A DNA stretch of 64,000 bases, from assembly GCF_017873095.1 (NCBI RefSeq), contig NZ_JAGGJU010000019.1, positions 1 through 64,000 on the forward strand, written 5' to 3'. Origin of the DNA: Heterorhizobium halophytocola. GTDB lineage: Bacteria > Pseudomonadota > Alphaproteobacteria > Rhizobiales > Rhizobiaceae. Below, piece by piece: positions 26,030-34,969 of the stretch. A program made the translations under genes and the position numbers. The notes under the pieces are model-generated. The model searched no databases, was not told the origin of the DNA, and was given only the letters and a program-made list of their open reading frames with translations. Position 1 is the first letter of the stretch; each line of letters opens with the position of its first letter.

Positions 26030-26167
26030 TCAAACCTCATTGTTAAGTAGCCTCCCCCGACCCGGAACTCTGCCCCGGACCATGGGCCGTAACCCGTTAT
26101 AGGTATAGCTCAGAGTGCTTTCAACGCAACGGAGCAAAGTTCTTGCCCCCCGGGTGCTGGAAAAGGC

Positions 26168-26704
26168 TTAAAGCGCTGATTTTCGTCGGTATACCACGTA
26201 TTTCGTCGGGTAATTGTCCTTCTCGCCGGCCGGCACGGCAAGTTGCTCGACAGGCTCGAACATATCGGGGTCCACCGGCGGAAACACCGTATCGCCCTCG
26301 ATCTCGGCATCGACATGGGTCACGTGCAGGACATCGGCGAACGGCATGGCCTGCGCATAGATCTGTCCGCCACCGATCACACAGATTTCATCGACGCCGG
26401 TGGCAGCCGCGATCTCGGCTGCACGCTCCAGCGCCGCCTCGAGGCCGGGCGCCGTCTCGACGCCCTCGGGCGCATAGGCGGCATCGCGGGTCACCACGAT
26501 GTGCGGGCGACCGGGCAAGGGCCTCGATCCGAAGGACTGAAAGGTTCTGCGCCCCATCACCAGCGGCTTGCCGAGCGTCAGCGCCTTGAAACGCTTGAGG
26601 TCCGTCGACAGCCGCCAGGGCATGTCGTTGTCGCGCCCGATCACGCCGTTGCGGGCCACGGCCACCACCATGGATATCTCTGGTTTGCCCGACTGCTCCG
26701 CCAT
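26168..26704 (-). CDS. folA: Dihydrofolate reductase
   Basis: FolA reduces dihydrofolate to tetrahydrofolate with NADPH. The 178-residue protein has ISMVVAVARNGVIGRDNDMPW with the M20-type loop, PLVMGRRTFQSFG, LPGRPHIVVTR and EICVIGGGQIYAQAM, all conserved. The ATG at 26704 is preceded by GGGAAGAGGG. It lies near thyA on the same strand; ThyA produces the dihydrofolate that FolA recycles. Confidence 0.96.
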   Translation of the reverse strand: MAEQSGKPEISMVVAVARNGVIGRDNDMPWRLSTDLKRFKALTLGKPLVMGRRTFQSFGSRPLPGRPHIVVTRDAAYAPEGVETAPGLEAALERAAEIAAATGVDEICVIGGGQIYAQAMPFADVLHVTHVDAEIEGDTVFPPVDPDMFEPVEQLAVPAGEKDNYPTKYVVYRRKSAL

Positions 26705-26893
26705 GTCCCTCTTCCCGCATCCTCTCGCGATCGGGGCCCCGGACGGAAAGCGCTGCCGGCATGCCCTTCCCCCGGCATAGGCCATCGGTTGAACAGGCGC
26801 CAGCATCCGTCTCTGTCAGTTCTTCTTTTCCCCGGCTTTCACCTGGGATTGCGGCACCCGGCACGACGCTGCGTTGGCCGAGTGCCGGATCGA

Positions 26894-27310
26894 TCAGGCC
26901 TTGCCGCGCATCATGGCATCGACGCTGTAGCGTCCGCCGCCGGCAAACACGAGATAGAGGAACAGGAAGCAGAACAGGATCGCCGCGTCACCGCCGTTCA
27001 GCGCCGGGAAGAAGGTCTTCGGCGCATGCACCATGAAATAGGCAAAGGCGCACATGCCCGAGGCCAGGAAGGCTGCCGGGCGGGTGAACAGGCCGATTGT
27101 CAGCAGCACGCCGCACACCAGCTCGATGATGCCGGCCGCGCCGAAGATCGACATCAGCGGCGGGTTCATCTCGGAGGCGGGAAAGTGCAGCAGCTTCTGG
27201 GTGCCGTGCTCGAGGAACAGCAAGCCGCTGACGGCACGGGTGAGGCTGAGCACCGAAGGAGCGAAGGCAGACAGGCGGGCGGAAAGGTCCATGGATGTAA
27301 TTGCTTTCAT
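26894..27310 (-). CDS. DoxX family membrane protein
   Basis: The 138-residue protein has four hydrophobic helices and the DoxX pattern SGLLFLEHGTQKLLHFP in helix 1, GIIELVCGVLLTIGLFTRPAA, and NGGDAAILFCFLFLYLVF. DoxX proteins take part in membrane redox balance in some bacteria, but function here is unknown. The start is uncertain: ATGs at 27340, 27310 and 27292 are in frame and none has a strong ribosome site. It sits between thyA and folA on the same strand. Confidence 0.88.
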   Translation of the reverse strand: MKAITSMDLSARLSAFAPSVLSLTRAVSGLLFLEHGTQKLLHFPASEMNPPLMSIFGAAGIIELVCGVLLTIGLFTRPAAFLASGMCAFAYFMVHAPKTFFPALNGGDAAILFCFLFLYLVFAGGGRYSVDAMMRGKA

Positions 27311-27426
27311 TGCAGGGATTGCGATACCGCTCCCTGCCATGCCGGCAAAATCCTGTCACCGTTCCTCAGGATAAACTCCGCGTGAGGGACGGCGTTATAC
27401 GGTGAACACTGTGTTTCCGCCCGTCC

Positions 27427-28221
27427 TCAGACGGCGATCGGCGCCTTGATACTGGAATCGGCGTCGTAGTTTTGCAGTGTAAAGTCTTCGAATGTAAAGG
27501 AAAAGATGTCATTGACCTCAGGCCTAAGCCGCATGGTCGGCAACCGCTTCGGGGTCCGCGACAGCTGCAGCCGCGCCTGCTCGAAATGGTTGGCGTAGAG
27601 ATGCGCATCGCCGAGCGTGTGGATGAAATCGCCGGGCTTCAGACCCGTCACCTGCGCCACCATCATGGTCAGCAGCGCATAGGAGGCGATATTGAACGGC
27701 ACGCCGAGAAAGATGTCCGCCGATCGCTGGTAGAGCTGGCAGGATAGCCGGCCGTCGGCGACATAGAACTGGAACAGGCAATGGCAGGGCGGCAGCGCCA
27801 TCTCGTCGACTTCGGCCGGGTTCCAGGCCGAGACGATATGCCGGCGCGAATTCGGGTTGGTCCTGATGCTTTCGATCAGATTGGCGATCTGGTCGATATG
27901 CCCCCCATCCGGCGTCGGCCACGAGCGCCACTGCGAGCCGTAGACCGGACCCAGGTCGCCGTTCTCGTCGGCCCATTCGTCCCAGATCGATACGCCGTTG
28001 TCGCGCAGATAGCCGATATTGGTCTCGCCCTTCAGAAACCACAGCAATTCGTGGATGATCGAGCGCAGATGCAGCTTCTTCGTCGTCGTGACCGGAAACC
28101 CCTCCGACAGGTCGAATCGCATCTGGTAACCGAACACCGAGCGCGTGCCGGTGCCCGTCCGGTCGCCGCGATCGGTGCCGTGTTCCATCACATGGTGGAG
28201 GAGATCGAGATATTGCCGCAT
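27427..28221 (-). CDS. thyA: Thymidylate synthase
   Basis: ThyA methylates dUMP to dTMP using methylene-tetrahydrofolate and releases dihydrofolate. The 264-residue length equals the Escherichia coli enzyme. The catalytic cysteine is Cys146 in [23 protein letters not shown] at the phosphate site, GDAHLYANH and the C-terminal APIAV complete the set. The same-strand folA nearby supports a dTMP/folate module. Confidence 0.98.
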   Translation of the reverse strand: MRQYLDLLHHVMEHGTDRGDRTGTGTRSVFGYQMRFDLSEGFPVTTTKKLHLRSIIHELLWFLKGETNIGYLRDNGVSIWDEWADENGDLGPVYGSQWRSWPTPDGGHIDQIANLIESIRTNPNSRRHIVSAWNPAEVDEMALPPCHCLFQFYVADGRLSCQLYQRSADIFLGVPFNIASYALLTMMVAQVTGLKPGDFIHTLGDAHLYANHFEQARLQLSRTPKRLPTMRLRPEVNDIFSFTFEDFTLQNYDADSSIKAPIAV

Positions 28222-28313
28222 GGGTCCCTGCGCTTGAGTCGTGTCCGGGCTGCTACCCTAGTGCCGACTGTGGCGGGAACCAAGCGGTCGACCGATATCC
28301 CGGTCGATTATCC

Positions 28314-28622
28314 TCAGAGATCGCCGAGCTTTCCGAGATCCTTGGCGACGAGATAGTAGAACGTCACCCGGGACTTCGAACGGTCGCCCTTCATCATCTC
28401 GCAGACATTGGCCACGGCCTTTTCGGCCGGCGCGCCGGTGACGCCGAGCTTCTTGCCGCACCATCTTTCGACCACCCGGTCGAGCTCGGTTTTGTCCGAG
28501 GCCGAGACGAGGGAGGAATCGCGGTTTCGAAGCGCAATGCCGAGATAGCTGACGATTTTCTTGACCACCGCCTCGTCGGCGGATGCGTCATACTTCTTCA
28601 CATCCTCAAGATAGTCCGTCAT
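28314..28622 (-). CDS. DUF2853 family protein
   Basis: The 102-residue protein starts MTDYLEDVKKYDASADE, a conserved beginning of DUF2853, and continues with a helical stretch and RWCGKKLGVTG. It is predicted soluble and cytosolic. DUF2853 has no assigned function that I know of. It lies alone on the minus strand, with its promoter facing the tmRNA gene. Confidence 0.82.
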   Translation of the reverse strand: MTDYLEDVKKYDASADEAVVKKIVSYLGIALRNRDSSLVSASDKTELDRVVERWCGKKLGVTGAPAEKAVANVCEMMKGDRSKSRVTFYYLVAKDLGKLGDL

Positions 28623-28727
28623 GGCTGCCTCCCTCGGGTCGCTAAAATTCGAAGTTTCTGCGTTAGAACAATGGAATGCACACTGCGCACCGTCAAGCGG
28701 GAAGTTGCGCGACTTGGCGACACCCCC

Positions 28728-28756
28728 CTTTTCATTCGCGTGCGAAATGCCTATAT
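28728..28756 (+). promoter_or_regulatory. Likely tmRNA promoter
   Basis: CTTTTC (28728-28733), a 17-bp spacer and CTATAT (28751-28756) precede the first tmRNA hairpin. The -35 match is weak, the -10 is good and the spacing is ideal. Confidence 0.4.
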
Positions 28757-28760
28757 CAGC

Positions 28761-29110
28761 CGTGCCGGGGCTTGCTCCGGCTATGGCAATAAACGGCCGA
28801 TGTAATAAACCTATTGGACCCGGGGGCGGTACCCGGCGCCTCCACCAAAAACCGGTCTTCGACGACCGGCTCGGCCTGACCGGCTTTTGATGGGGGCGAA
28901 ATAGGATCGACAAGGGCGTAAAGATCGAACTTTTGCTCGGCATGATACCACCGTTATCGGGTCAAACAGAGTAGTTGCAAACGACAACAACGCTCAGGGT
29001 TACGCTGTAGCTGCCTAATGGCGGTTCCAGAAACCCGACTTAAGTCCTTGCGGGTAGCACCGTAAGGCGGGGTCCGGAGGCACCTGGCAACAGAAGCCTC
29101 CACCTAACGC
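28761..29110 (+). ncRNA. ssrA: Two-piece (permuted) transfer-messenger RNA
   Basis: tmRNA rescues stalled ribosomes and tags the released chain for proteolysis. The gene is circularly permuted as in other alphaproteobacteria. The acceptor piece comes first, with a T-arm and GCCTCCACCA ending at 28847. A processed-out spacer (28848-28891) follows, and then the coding piece, which begins GGGGGCG at 28892 and pairs with the acceptor end over 7 bp (one G-U). The tag frame at 28977-29015 encodes ANDNNAQGYAVAA with stop TAA at 29016. Outer ends are approximate. Confidence 0.93.
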
Positions 29111-29120
29111 CTCTTTCTTT
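29076..29120 (+). terminator. Hairpin and T-rich end of the tmRNA gene
   Basis: GGAGGC (29076-29081) pairs with GCCTCC (29096-29101), followed by a pyrimidine-rich tract (29110-29120). The stem may also be part of the mature coding piece. Confidence 0.45.
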
Positions 29121-29280
29121 CAAAAAAATCGTGATAGTATGGTCGAACTGAACCGCGGGCTTTTCCGTTGAACTGGTTCATGCCATATAGCCGCTTTCAA
29201 GCGGCAAGACGGCCGGCTCGGCTGATCGGTGCCAGGGCGGCACGAGAAGGCCAAGGCGGCACAAGAAGGAAAGACGACAC

Positions 29281-29790
29281 ATGGCGCAGGACCATATTCG
29301 CTACGACATTCTGGCTCAGGACGCGCTGCGCGGTGTCATCCGCAAGGTTCTGACCGAAGTTGCGGCCACCGGTCGGTTGCCCGGCGATCATCACTTCTTC
29401 ATCACCTTCCTGACCGGCGCACCGGGCGTGCGCGTGTCCCAGCACCTGAAGTCGAAATATGCCGAGCAGATGACGATCGTCATCCAGCACCAGTTCTGGG
29501 ACCTGAAGGTCACCGAGAACCTGTTCGAGATCGGCCTTTCCTTCTCCGACACCCCGGAAAAACTGGTCATTCCGTTCAATGCCATCCGCGGTTTCTATGA
29601 CCCGTCGGTCAATTTCGAGCTGGAATTCGATGTGCCGCTCGCCGAGGAAGAAGAGGAAGGCGGCGAAGTGACCGCCTATCCGCTGCCCCATGCAGAGCCC
29701 GTCGAAGCCGATGGCGAGGCACCCGCCGAACCGGCCGAAAAGAAGGAAGGCTCGGTGGTCTCCCTCGACGCCTTCCGCAAGAAACAGTAA
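29281..29790 (+). CDS. sspB: SspB-alpha, ClpXP adaptor for tmRNA-tagged proteins
   Basis: Alphaproteobacterial SspB binds the ssrA tag and tethers substrates to ClpX. The 169-residue protein has the SspB fold with HHFFITFLTGAPGVRVSQHLK, MTIVIQHQFWDLKV and IPFNAIRGFYDPSVNF. An acidic, flexible region (about 120-155) then ends in VVSLDAFRKKQ, placed like the ClpX-binding tail. It lies about 170 bp after the tmRNA gene on the same strand, so the tag and its adaptor are genetic neighbours. Confidence 0.92.
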   Translation: MAQDHIRYDILAQDALRGVIRKVLTEVAATGRLPGDHHFFITFLTGAPGVRVSQHLKSKYAEQMTIVIQHQFWDLKVTENLFEIGLSFSDTPEKLVIPFNAIRGFYDPSVNFELEFDVPLAEEEEEGGEVTAYPLPHAEPVEADGEAPAEPAEKKEGSVVSLDAFRKKQ

Positions 29791-29801
29791 CGGAGTCGGT
29801 G

Positions 29802-30011
29802 ATGAGCGGCGATGTCGTCAATCTGCGTCAGTTCCGCAAGGCGAAAGCCCGGACAGACAAGGAACGCCATGCCGAACAGAATCGCATCACCCATGGCCGC
29901 ACCAAGGCCGAGAAGGACCTGACCCGCCGCCTGAACGACAAGGCGGCGCAGTCGCTCGACCAGGGCCGGATCGAGCGCAACGACGCGCAGAGCACCGATA
30001 GCACCGAGTGA
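29802..30011 (+). CDS. DUF4169 family protein
   Basis: The 69-residue protein is very basic and hydrophilic, starting MSGDVVNLRQFRKAKAR and continuing ERHAEQNRITHGRTKAEK, the DUF4169 pattern. No function is assigned. It follows sspB by 11 bases, has GGAG upstream and is probably in the same transcript, as in other rhizobia. Confidence 0.82.
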   Translation: MSGDVVNLRQFRKAKARTDKERHAEQNRITHGRTKAEKDLTRRLNDKAAQSLDQGRIERNDAQSTDSTE

Positions 30012-30104
30012 TCTTGCACGGGCCGGATGCCGATGCCCCGGTCAACCAGCCCGCGTACAGTGGCCCTTGGTGATCCCAGCCTTCGCCAGTCCTTCGAGAG
30101 CGCA

Positions 30105-30338
30105 ATGATCCGCAAGCATTCGGTTTCCCTGCATGGCCACCGCACCAGCCTGTCGCTGGAGGAAGCCTTCTGGAGCGAGCTGAAAGCGATTGCCGAGGGG
30201 CGCGACGTCTCGCTTGCCGCGCTGATCGCCGAGATCGACGACCTGAGGCCGCCCGAGACCAACCTCTCCTCTGCCCTTCGCCTGCATGTGCTGACGACCC
30301 TCAAGGCGGCGGCGGCCGATGCCGGGCAGGCGTCCTGA
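30105..30338 (+). CDS. Ribbon-helix-helix domain protein
   Basis: The 77-residue protein reads MIRKHSVSLHGHRTSLSL at the start (beta strand), then EEAFWSELKAIAEG and SLAALIAEIDD (two helices), the RHH_4 arrangement. Such proteins bind DNA as dimers; this subfamily is found next to sspB and DUF4169 in rhizobia. The target is unknown. GAGAG precedes the ATG; an upstream start at 30027 adds a Pro/Ser stretch and is less likely. Confidence 0.82.
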   Translation: MIRKHSVSLHGHRTSLSLEEAFWSELKAIAEGRDVSLAALIAEIDDLRPPETNLSSALRLHVLTTLKAAAADAGQAS

Positions 30339-30355
30339 CGACCGAGATTACTATT

Positions 30356-30760
30356 TCAGGAGGATCTGCTGCGCCTGAGGTCGATGGCCTTTTCGATTCC
30401 GGGCACGGCATGGTCGCCGTACCATGCGATCATCGCGTCTATCTGAGCGCCGGCTGGCGCATGCCCCTCTGAGGACCCTATGGTTTCCGCCGCGGCCTGG
30501 GCCATGGCAACAAGGATGCGGGCGAATTCGGGCACATGGGCGAGGTTGTCCCCCCGGTCATGCCGCTCTCTTATGATGGCGTAGCGAATATTTTCCGGAT
30601 AGGTCCATGCGCTGGTGAGGAGGTCGAAGACGCTCACGTCCTGGCCGAGCAGCCTGACGACCGCCTCTCGATCACCCTCCTGGACCCCGGTCGCCTCCAC
30701 CCGCTCGCAGGCATCGATCGCGGCGGCCATCATGCCGCGAATCACGTTCCAATCTGTCAT
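30356..30760 (-). CDS. Hypothetical protein
   Basis: The 134-residue protein is predicted soluble and mainly helical, with acidic ACERVEATGVQEGDREAVVR and a central LLTSAWTYPENIRYAIIRER. I do not recognise a family. The ATG at 30760 with GGAG 7 bases upstream is preferred over 30793. It converges on the RHH gene with 17 bp between the stops. Confidence 0.6.
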   Translation of the reverse strand: MTDWNVIRGMMAAAIDACERVEATGVQEGDREAVVRLLGQDVSVFDLLTSAWTYPENIRYAIIRERHDRGDNLAHVPEFARILVAMAQAAAETIGSSEGHAPAGAQIDAMIAWYGDHAVPGIEKAIDLRRSRSS

Positions 30761-30895
30761 GCCATCGCTCCGATCACGTCGTGTCTGCCGCATGTCGGCC
30801 AGTCTTGGGTCCGCACCGCGGCCAATGTCAATCTTGGATTGCCTATGACGGCGCCGGCTCGGGAGACAGCCGGCAAGCGCTGCCGGATCCGGGCA

Positions 30896-31477
30896 TTACC
30901 GCCGGCTGAGCGTCACCACATAGGTCACCGGGACCTTGCCGGCATTGAAGAAGACGCAGTCTGCCGGCGGTCCGAGCTGCAGGCAGTCTCCCGCCTCCAG
31001 CTCCCAGCGCGTCTTGCCCTCGCAGAAGTCCAGCTGCCCAGTCCGCACCCAGATCTGCTGGTTCTGAAACGCAAAGGCCGCCGCCGGATAGGGCACCCAG
31101 ACGCCGGGCGGCAGCGTCACCTCGATCAGCTCCAGCCGCCCGTCATTGGCGGGCGAGACGGCGCGCCGCGTATAGCCGGTCTCCGGATCGCTCCAGACCG
31201 CCTGGTCGGCCGCCCGCGACAGGCGCCCCCCTTGCCCGCCCTCCGCCAGTGCCAGCAGCGCCGACAGCGGCAGGCCGAAGGCGCCGGACAGACGGCCGAG
31301 CACGGTTGCCGTCGGACTTGCCTCGCAGCGCTCGACCTTGGAGATCATCGCCTTCGATACGCCTGATCGGGTGGACAGATCGGCAAGCGACCAGCCACGC
31401 GCCTCCCGTTCAATCCGCACCCGCTCGGCGATGGCCCGGCCGGTCCGGTCCTCCTGCATTTCCAGTTGATCGGTCAT
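30896..31477 (-). CDS. XRE family regulator with C-terminal cupin domain
   Basis: The 193-residue protein has an HTH of the Cro/CI type (about 14-70: RGWSLADLSTRSGVSKAMISKVERCEASPT) and a cupin domain (about 120-190: VTLPPGVWVPYP and LEAGDCLQLGP). XRE-cupin proteins respond to small metabolites and usually control nearby catabolic or transport genes. It is divergent from a flavin monooxygenase with nested inverted repeats between them. GAAGGA precedes the ATG at 31477. Confidence 0.9.
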   Translation of the reverse strand: MTDQLEMQEDRTGRAIAERVRIEREARGWSLADLSTRSGVSKAMISKVERCEASPTATVLGRLSGAFGLPLSALLALAEGGQGGRLSRAADQAVWSDPETGYTRRAVSPANDGRLELIEVTLPPGVWVPYPAAAFAFQNQQIWVRTGQLDFCEGKTRWELEAGDCLQLGPPADCVFFNAGKVPVTYVVTLSRR

Positions 31478-31514
31478 GCGGTCGATAATTCCTTCTCTTG
31501 CCAAAGCGTCACGC

Positions 31515-31552
31515 ATCGTCTTCTATAGTGGACGATCGACAGACTATAAGAA
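31515..31552. promoter_or_regulatory. Nested inverted repeats between XRE-cupin and monooxygenase genes
   Basis: ATCGTC (31515-31520) pairs with GACGAT (31531-31536), and TTCTATAGT (31521-31529) with ACTATAAGAA (31543-31552, one extra base). They lie in the divergent promoter region, the expected place for an XRE-cupin operator. Binding is inferred. Confidence 0.45.
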
Positions 31553-31621
31553 ACACTCGCCTTTGAAAAGCCCGGCTTGTCCGGCCCCGACGCATCCAGG
31601 CCATTCCCAGGAGGACCACCC

Positions 31622-32995
31622 GTGACCCGCAAGATCCGCTTCAATGCCTTTGACATGAATTGCGTCGGCCATATCCAGCAGGGCCTCTGGGCACACCCGC
31701 GCGACCGGAGCCATGAATTCCAGCAGATCGCCTACTGGACGGACTATGCCAGGCGGCTGGAGGCGGGCCTGTTCGACGGGATCTTCCTCGCGGACGTCAT
31801 CGGCATCTACGACGTGCTGGGTGGATCCTATGCGCCGGCCGTGCGCGGCGCGGTGCAGGTGCCGGTCAACGATCCGATGATGATCGTGCCGGCCATGGCA
31901 GCCGTGACGCAGCATCTGGGCTTCGGCGTCACCGCCAACCTCACCTACGAGCAGCCCTTCCTGTTTGCCCGGCGGATGGCGACCCTCGACCACCTGACCG
32001 GCGGGCGCATCGGCTGGAACATCGTCACCGGCTATCTCGACAGCGCCGCGCGCGCCATCGGGCTTGCGGGCCAGACGGCCCATGACGACCGCTACGATCT
32101 GGCGGACGAATATATGGAAGTGCTCTACAAGCTGCTGGAAGGCTCCTGGGAGGACGATGCCGTCGTCTTCGACCGCGACAACCATCTCTACGCCGATCCC
32201 GCCAAGGTCCACCGCATCCGCCACCAGGGCCGCCAATACAATCTCGACACGGTCCATCTGTCCGCCCCCTCGCCGCAGCGCACGCCGGTGCTCTATCAGG
32301 CCGGCTCCTCGCCACGCGGCCGCGCATTTGCCGCCACCCACGCCGAATGCGTCTTCGTCAACGGCCAGAAGAAGGACGGCGTGCGCGAGATCGTCACCGA
32401 CATCCGCGACCGCGCCATGGCGAAGGGCCGACACATGGACGATATCAAGGTGTTTCTCGGCCAGACCATCGTCACCGGCCGCACCGATCAGGAGGCGCGG
32501 GACAAATTCGAAGACTACCGGCGCTATGTCAGCACCGAGGCGGCGCTGGTCCATGCCGCCGCCTCCATGGGCATCGATCTTGCCAGGTTCGACCTCGACG
32601 AGCCGGTGGAGACCGGCAAGAGCCAGGCAATTACCTCCAACATCAAGGCCATGGATCGCGCCGCCGGCCCGCAATGGACGAAGCGCAAGCTGATCGAGCA
32701 GATGGTGCTCGGCAGTCGCCAGCCGCCACTCGTGGCCGGCGTCGACACGGTGGTCGATACCCTGGTCGACTGGTGCGAGACGACCGGGGTCGACGGCTTC
32801 AACCTGTCGCGCACCGTGGTGCCGGAATGCTTCGACGACATCATCGAGCTCGTCATTCCGCGGCTGCAGGAGCGCGGTCTCTACAAGACGGCCTATGACG
32901 AGGGTCCGCTGCGGCAGAAACTGTTCGGCACGCCGCGTCTTCCCGCGCGCCACATCGCCGACACCTTCCGCGCCAGGGCCGAAGCGATCGGTTAA
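31622..32995 (+). CDS. FMN-dependent monooxygenase, NtaA/SnaA/DszA family
   Basis: This 457-residue protein is a class C two-component flavin monooxygenase (bacterial luciferase-like), which needs FMNH2 from a separate reductase. Family marks are FNAFDMNCVGHIQQGLW, FDGIFLADVIGIYDVLGG, TLDHLTGGRIGWNIVTGYLDSAARAIG and PVLYQAGSSPRGRAFAATHAE. Relatives oxidise nitrilotriacetate, EDTA or organosulfur compounds. The GTG at 31622 has AGGAGG 7 bases upstream and is preferred over an ATG at 31577. No flavin reductase gene is adjacent. Confidence 0.92.
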   Translation: MTRKIRFNAFDMNCVGHIQQGLWAHPRDRSHEFQQIAYWTDYARRLEAGLFDGIFLADVIGIYDVLGGSYAPAVRGAVQVPVNDPMMIVPAMAAVTQHLGFGVTANLTYEQPFLFARRMATLDHLTGGRIGWNIVTGYLDSAARAIGLAGQTAHDDRYDLADEYMEVLYKLLEGSWEDDAVVFDRDNHLYADPAKVHRIRHQGRQYNLDTVHLSAPSPQRTPVLYQAGSSPRGRAFAATHAECVFVNGQKKDGVREIVTDIRDRAMAKGRHMDDIKVFLGQTIVTGRTDQEARDKFEDYRRYVSTEAALVHAAASMGIDLARFDLDEPVETGKSQAITSNIKAMDRAAGPQWTKRKLIEQMVLGSRQPPLVAGVDTVVDTLVDWCETTGVDGFNLSRTVVPECFDDIIELVIPRLQERGLYKTAYDEGPLRQKLFGTPRLPARHIADTFRARAEAIG

Positions 32996-33333
32996 GCCTC
33001 GCTGACCGAGATCACCGAGCGGCAGATCCCGTTGGTCATGCGCAGGAAGAACGAGACGCGCGGCGGCCAGAGCGACCATCGGCGTTGCGGGCGGTGGGTG
33101 ATGAAGATGTGCAGCAGGGCCGCTCCGCAGTCCCGCTCGCCCCCCGCAGTCCGGACGGCCCTTAGCCGCGGTCCGTCCGCATTCGGGTCGAGAACCATGA
33201 TGTCCTTGTAGGGACCGTCTTCGAGCGCTTGGAGGATCTGCTGCTGCGACTTGCCGAGACAGAGCCGCTCAGCCGTCTTGCGGGCCTTGGCCACGGCTTC
33301 GCCGGCGAGAAATACCGGGACATGTTCACTCAT
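32992..33333 (-). CDS. Hypothetical protein
   Basis: The 113-residue protein has a soluble composition with AGEAVAKARKTAERLCLGKSQ and a basic C-terminal half. It is not recognised. Its end overlaps the convergent monooxygenase by 4 bases, and no clear ribosome site precedes the ATG. It could be a small real gene, as the frame has no strong antisense partner over most of its length, but support is modest. Confidence 0.45.
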   Translation of the reverse strand: MSEHVPVFLAGEAVAKARKTAERLCLGKSQQQILQALEDGPYKDIMVLDPNADGPRLRAVRTAGGERDCGAALLHIFITHRPQRRWSLWPPRVSFFLRMTNGICRSVISVSEA

Positions 33334-33488
33334 TGTATGAAATACACCAAGTCTAGATCACGTCCGCCGAACATGGCGTTTAAGCGGTGAAAAGGGCCAA
33401 AGTCTGACACGAAAAAGGCACTCCGGTGGCAGTGACGCCGGACCGTGAGGACAAGCGGACAGGCGGACAAGCGGGAGGAAGCCTCAGA

Positions 33489-34712
33489 ATGACAGCAGAC
33501 ATCGTCGACAATCGCGGGGCGACGGCCGCCCTTGCCGTCATCTGCCTTGCCGTCATCCTGTCGATGGCGTCGTGGTTTGCCGCAACCGCCGTGGCGCCGG
33601 AACTGGCGCGCGCCTGGGAGCTGTCGCCGGCGATGACCGCCTGGCTGACCAACAGCGTGCAGATCGGCTTCGTCACCGGCGCGCTTGCGGCCAGCCTCGT
33701 CAACCTTCCGGATATCGTCCGCCTCAGCCGCCTGATGGCGATTTCCGCCCTCGTCGCCGCCTTTGCCAACCTGCTGCTGCTCGTCTTCCCCTCGCCGGCG
33801 ATCGGCATTGCCAGCCGCATTCTCACGGGTCTCGCCCTTGCCGGCGTCTACCCGCCGGCGATGAAGCTTACCGCCACCTGGTTCAAGCGCGGCCGGGGCC
33901 TGGCGCTCGGCGCGGTGATCGCGGCACTGACCCTCGGCTCTTCCATGCCGCATCTGGTCAGAAGCCTTGCCGAAAGCCTCGACTGGACCGCCGTCATGGC
34001 TGCCGCCGCCCTCGCCGCGCTGACGGCTTCCCTGCTGTTTGCGCTGTTCGTGCGCGAAGGCCCCTACCCGTTTTCCCGGGCCGTCTTCCATTTCGGCGAT
34101 ATCGGCAAGGTGCTGAAGGACCGTGACCTGTTCCTCGTCAATCTCGGCTATTTCGGCCATATGTGGGAGCTCTATGCGCTGTGGGCCTGGCTCCTCGTCT
34201 ATCTCCGCCGCGCCCCGGCGCTGGCCGGCCTGTCGCCGTCGGCGACCTCCGCCCTGACCTTTGCCGCCATCGCCATCGGCGCTGTCGGCTGCATTCTCGG
34301 CGGCATCTTGTCCGACCGGTTCGGGCGCACCCTGACGACGGCAGCGATGATGATCGTCTCGGGCTTTTGCGCAGCCGCGGTCGGCTTCCTGTTTTCCGGC
34401 CCCCTGTTCCTGCTTCTGCCGCTGGTCTTTCTCTGGGGCATCGCGGTGATCGGCGATTCGGCGCAGTTCTCCGCGGCCGTCACCGAGATCTCCGATGCGC
34501 GCTATGTCGGGACCGCGCTTTCGCTGCAGATGGCCATCGGCTTTGCCCTCACCGTCGGCGCGATTAGCCTGATGCCGGTGCTCGCAGATGCACTCGGCAG
34601 CTGGCAATGGTGCTTTTTATTCCTCGTCCCCGGTCCCGCGATCGGCGCCTTTTCCATGCTGGCGCTGCGCCGCCGGCCCCAGGCGGCTCGGCTTGCCGAG
34701 GGCCGCCGCTAA
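33489..34712 (+). CDS. Major facilitator superfamily transporter
   Basis: The 407-residue protein has about 12 transmembrane helices. The MFS signature regions are seen as RILTGLALAGVYPPAMKL, then FKRGRGLALGAVIAALTLGS, and ILGGILSDRFGRTLTTAAMM in the second half (loop 8-9). It is likely an inner-membrane proton-coupled exporter or importer. GGGAGGA lies before the ATG at 33489. Its substrate may relate to the monooxygenase nearby, which is speculation. Confidence 0.88.
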   Translation: MTADIVDNRGATAALAVICLAVILSMASWFAATAVAPELARAWELSPAMTAWLTNSVQIGFVTGALAASLVNLPDIVRLSRLMAISALVAAFANLLLLVFPSPAIGIASRILTGLALAGVYPPAMKLTATWFKRGRGLALGAVIAALTLGSSMPHLVRSLAESLDWTAVMAAAALAALTASLLFALFVREGPYPFSRAVFHFGDIGKVLKDRDLFLVNLGYFGHMWELYALWAWLLVYLRRAPALAGLSPSATSALTFAAIAIGAVGCILGGILSDRFGRTLTTAAMMIVSGFCAAAVGFLFSGPLFLLLPLVFLWGIAVIGDSAQFSAAVTEISDARYVGTALSLQMAIGFALTVGAISLMPVLADALGSWQWCFLFLVPGPAIGAFSMLALRRRPQAARLAEGRR

Positions 34713-34969
34713 GCCGCGTCATCCGTTTGAAATCGCGGCAGAACCCGCAGCCGGCATCCGGTCTTCGGGGTTCAAACGGCGGGTAAATCGCTTTGCGACC
34801 AAAGTATACATTAATCGATTTAAGAATTGTCGATACACAAAAGCCCGTTTTCTTTGATGCATTGCAATATTAAATGGTTGAACCACAAACCAATTGATTT
34901 TCTATTTGATTGTTCCAATACTTGGACACGGGAGAAGAGCAAGAGCTCGCCCGAACCGGGAGGACAATC
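34713..34969 (+). promoter_or_regulatory. AT-rich upstream region of the TRAP transporter genes
   Basis: This 257-bp stretch is clearly AT-richer than its surroundings, especially 34795-34920. It contains direct copies of TTGATT (in 34895-34915). It should hold the TRAP promoter and operator sites. I could not assign a regulator. Confidence 0.4.

Noticed and set aside
29096-29105. GCCTCCACC as a possible second tmRNA acceptor end
   Set aside because: It lacks a T-arm; the true acceptor with T-arm and CCA lies upstream at 28815-28847, giving the permuted order.
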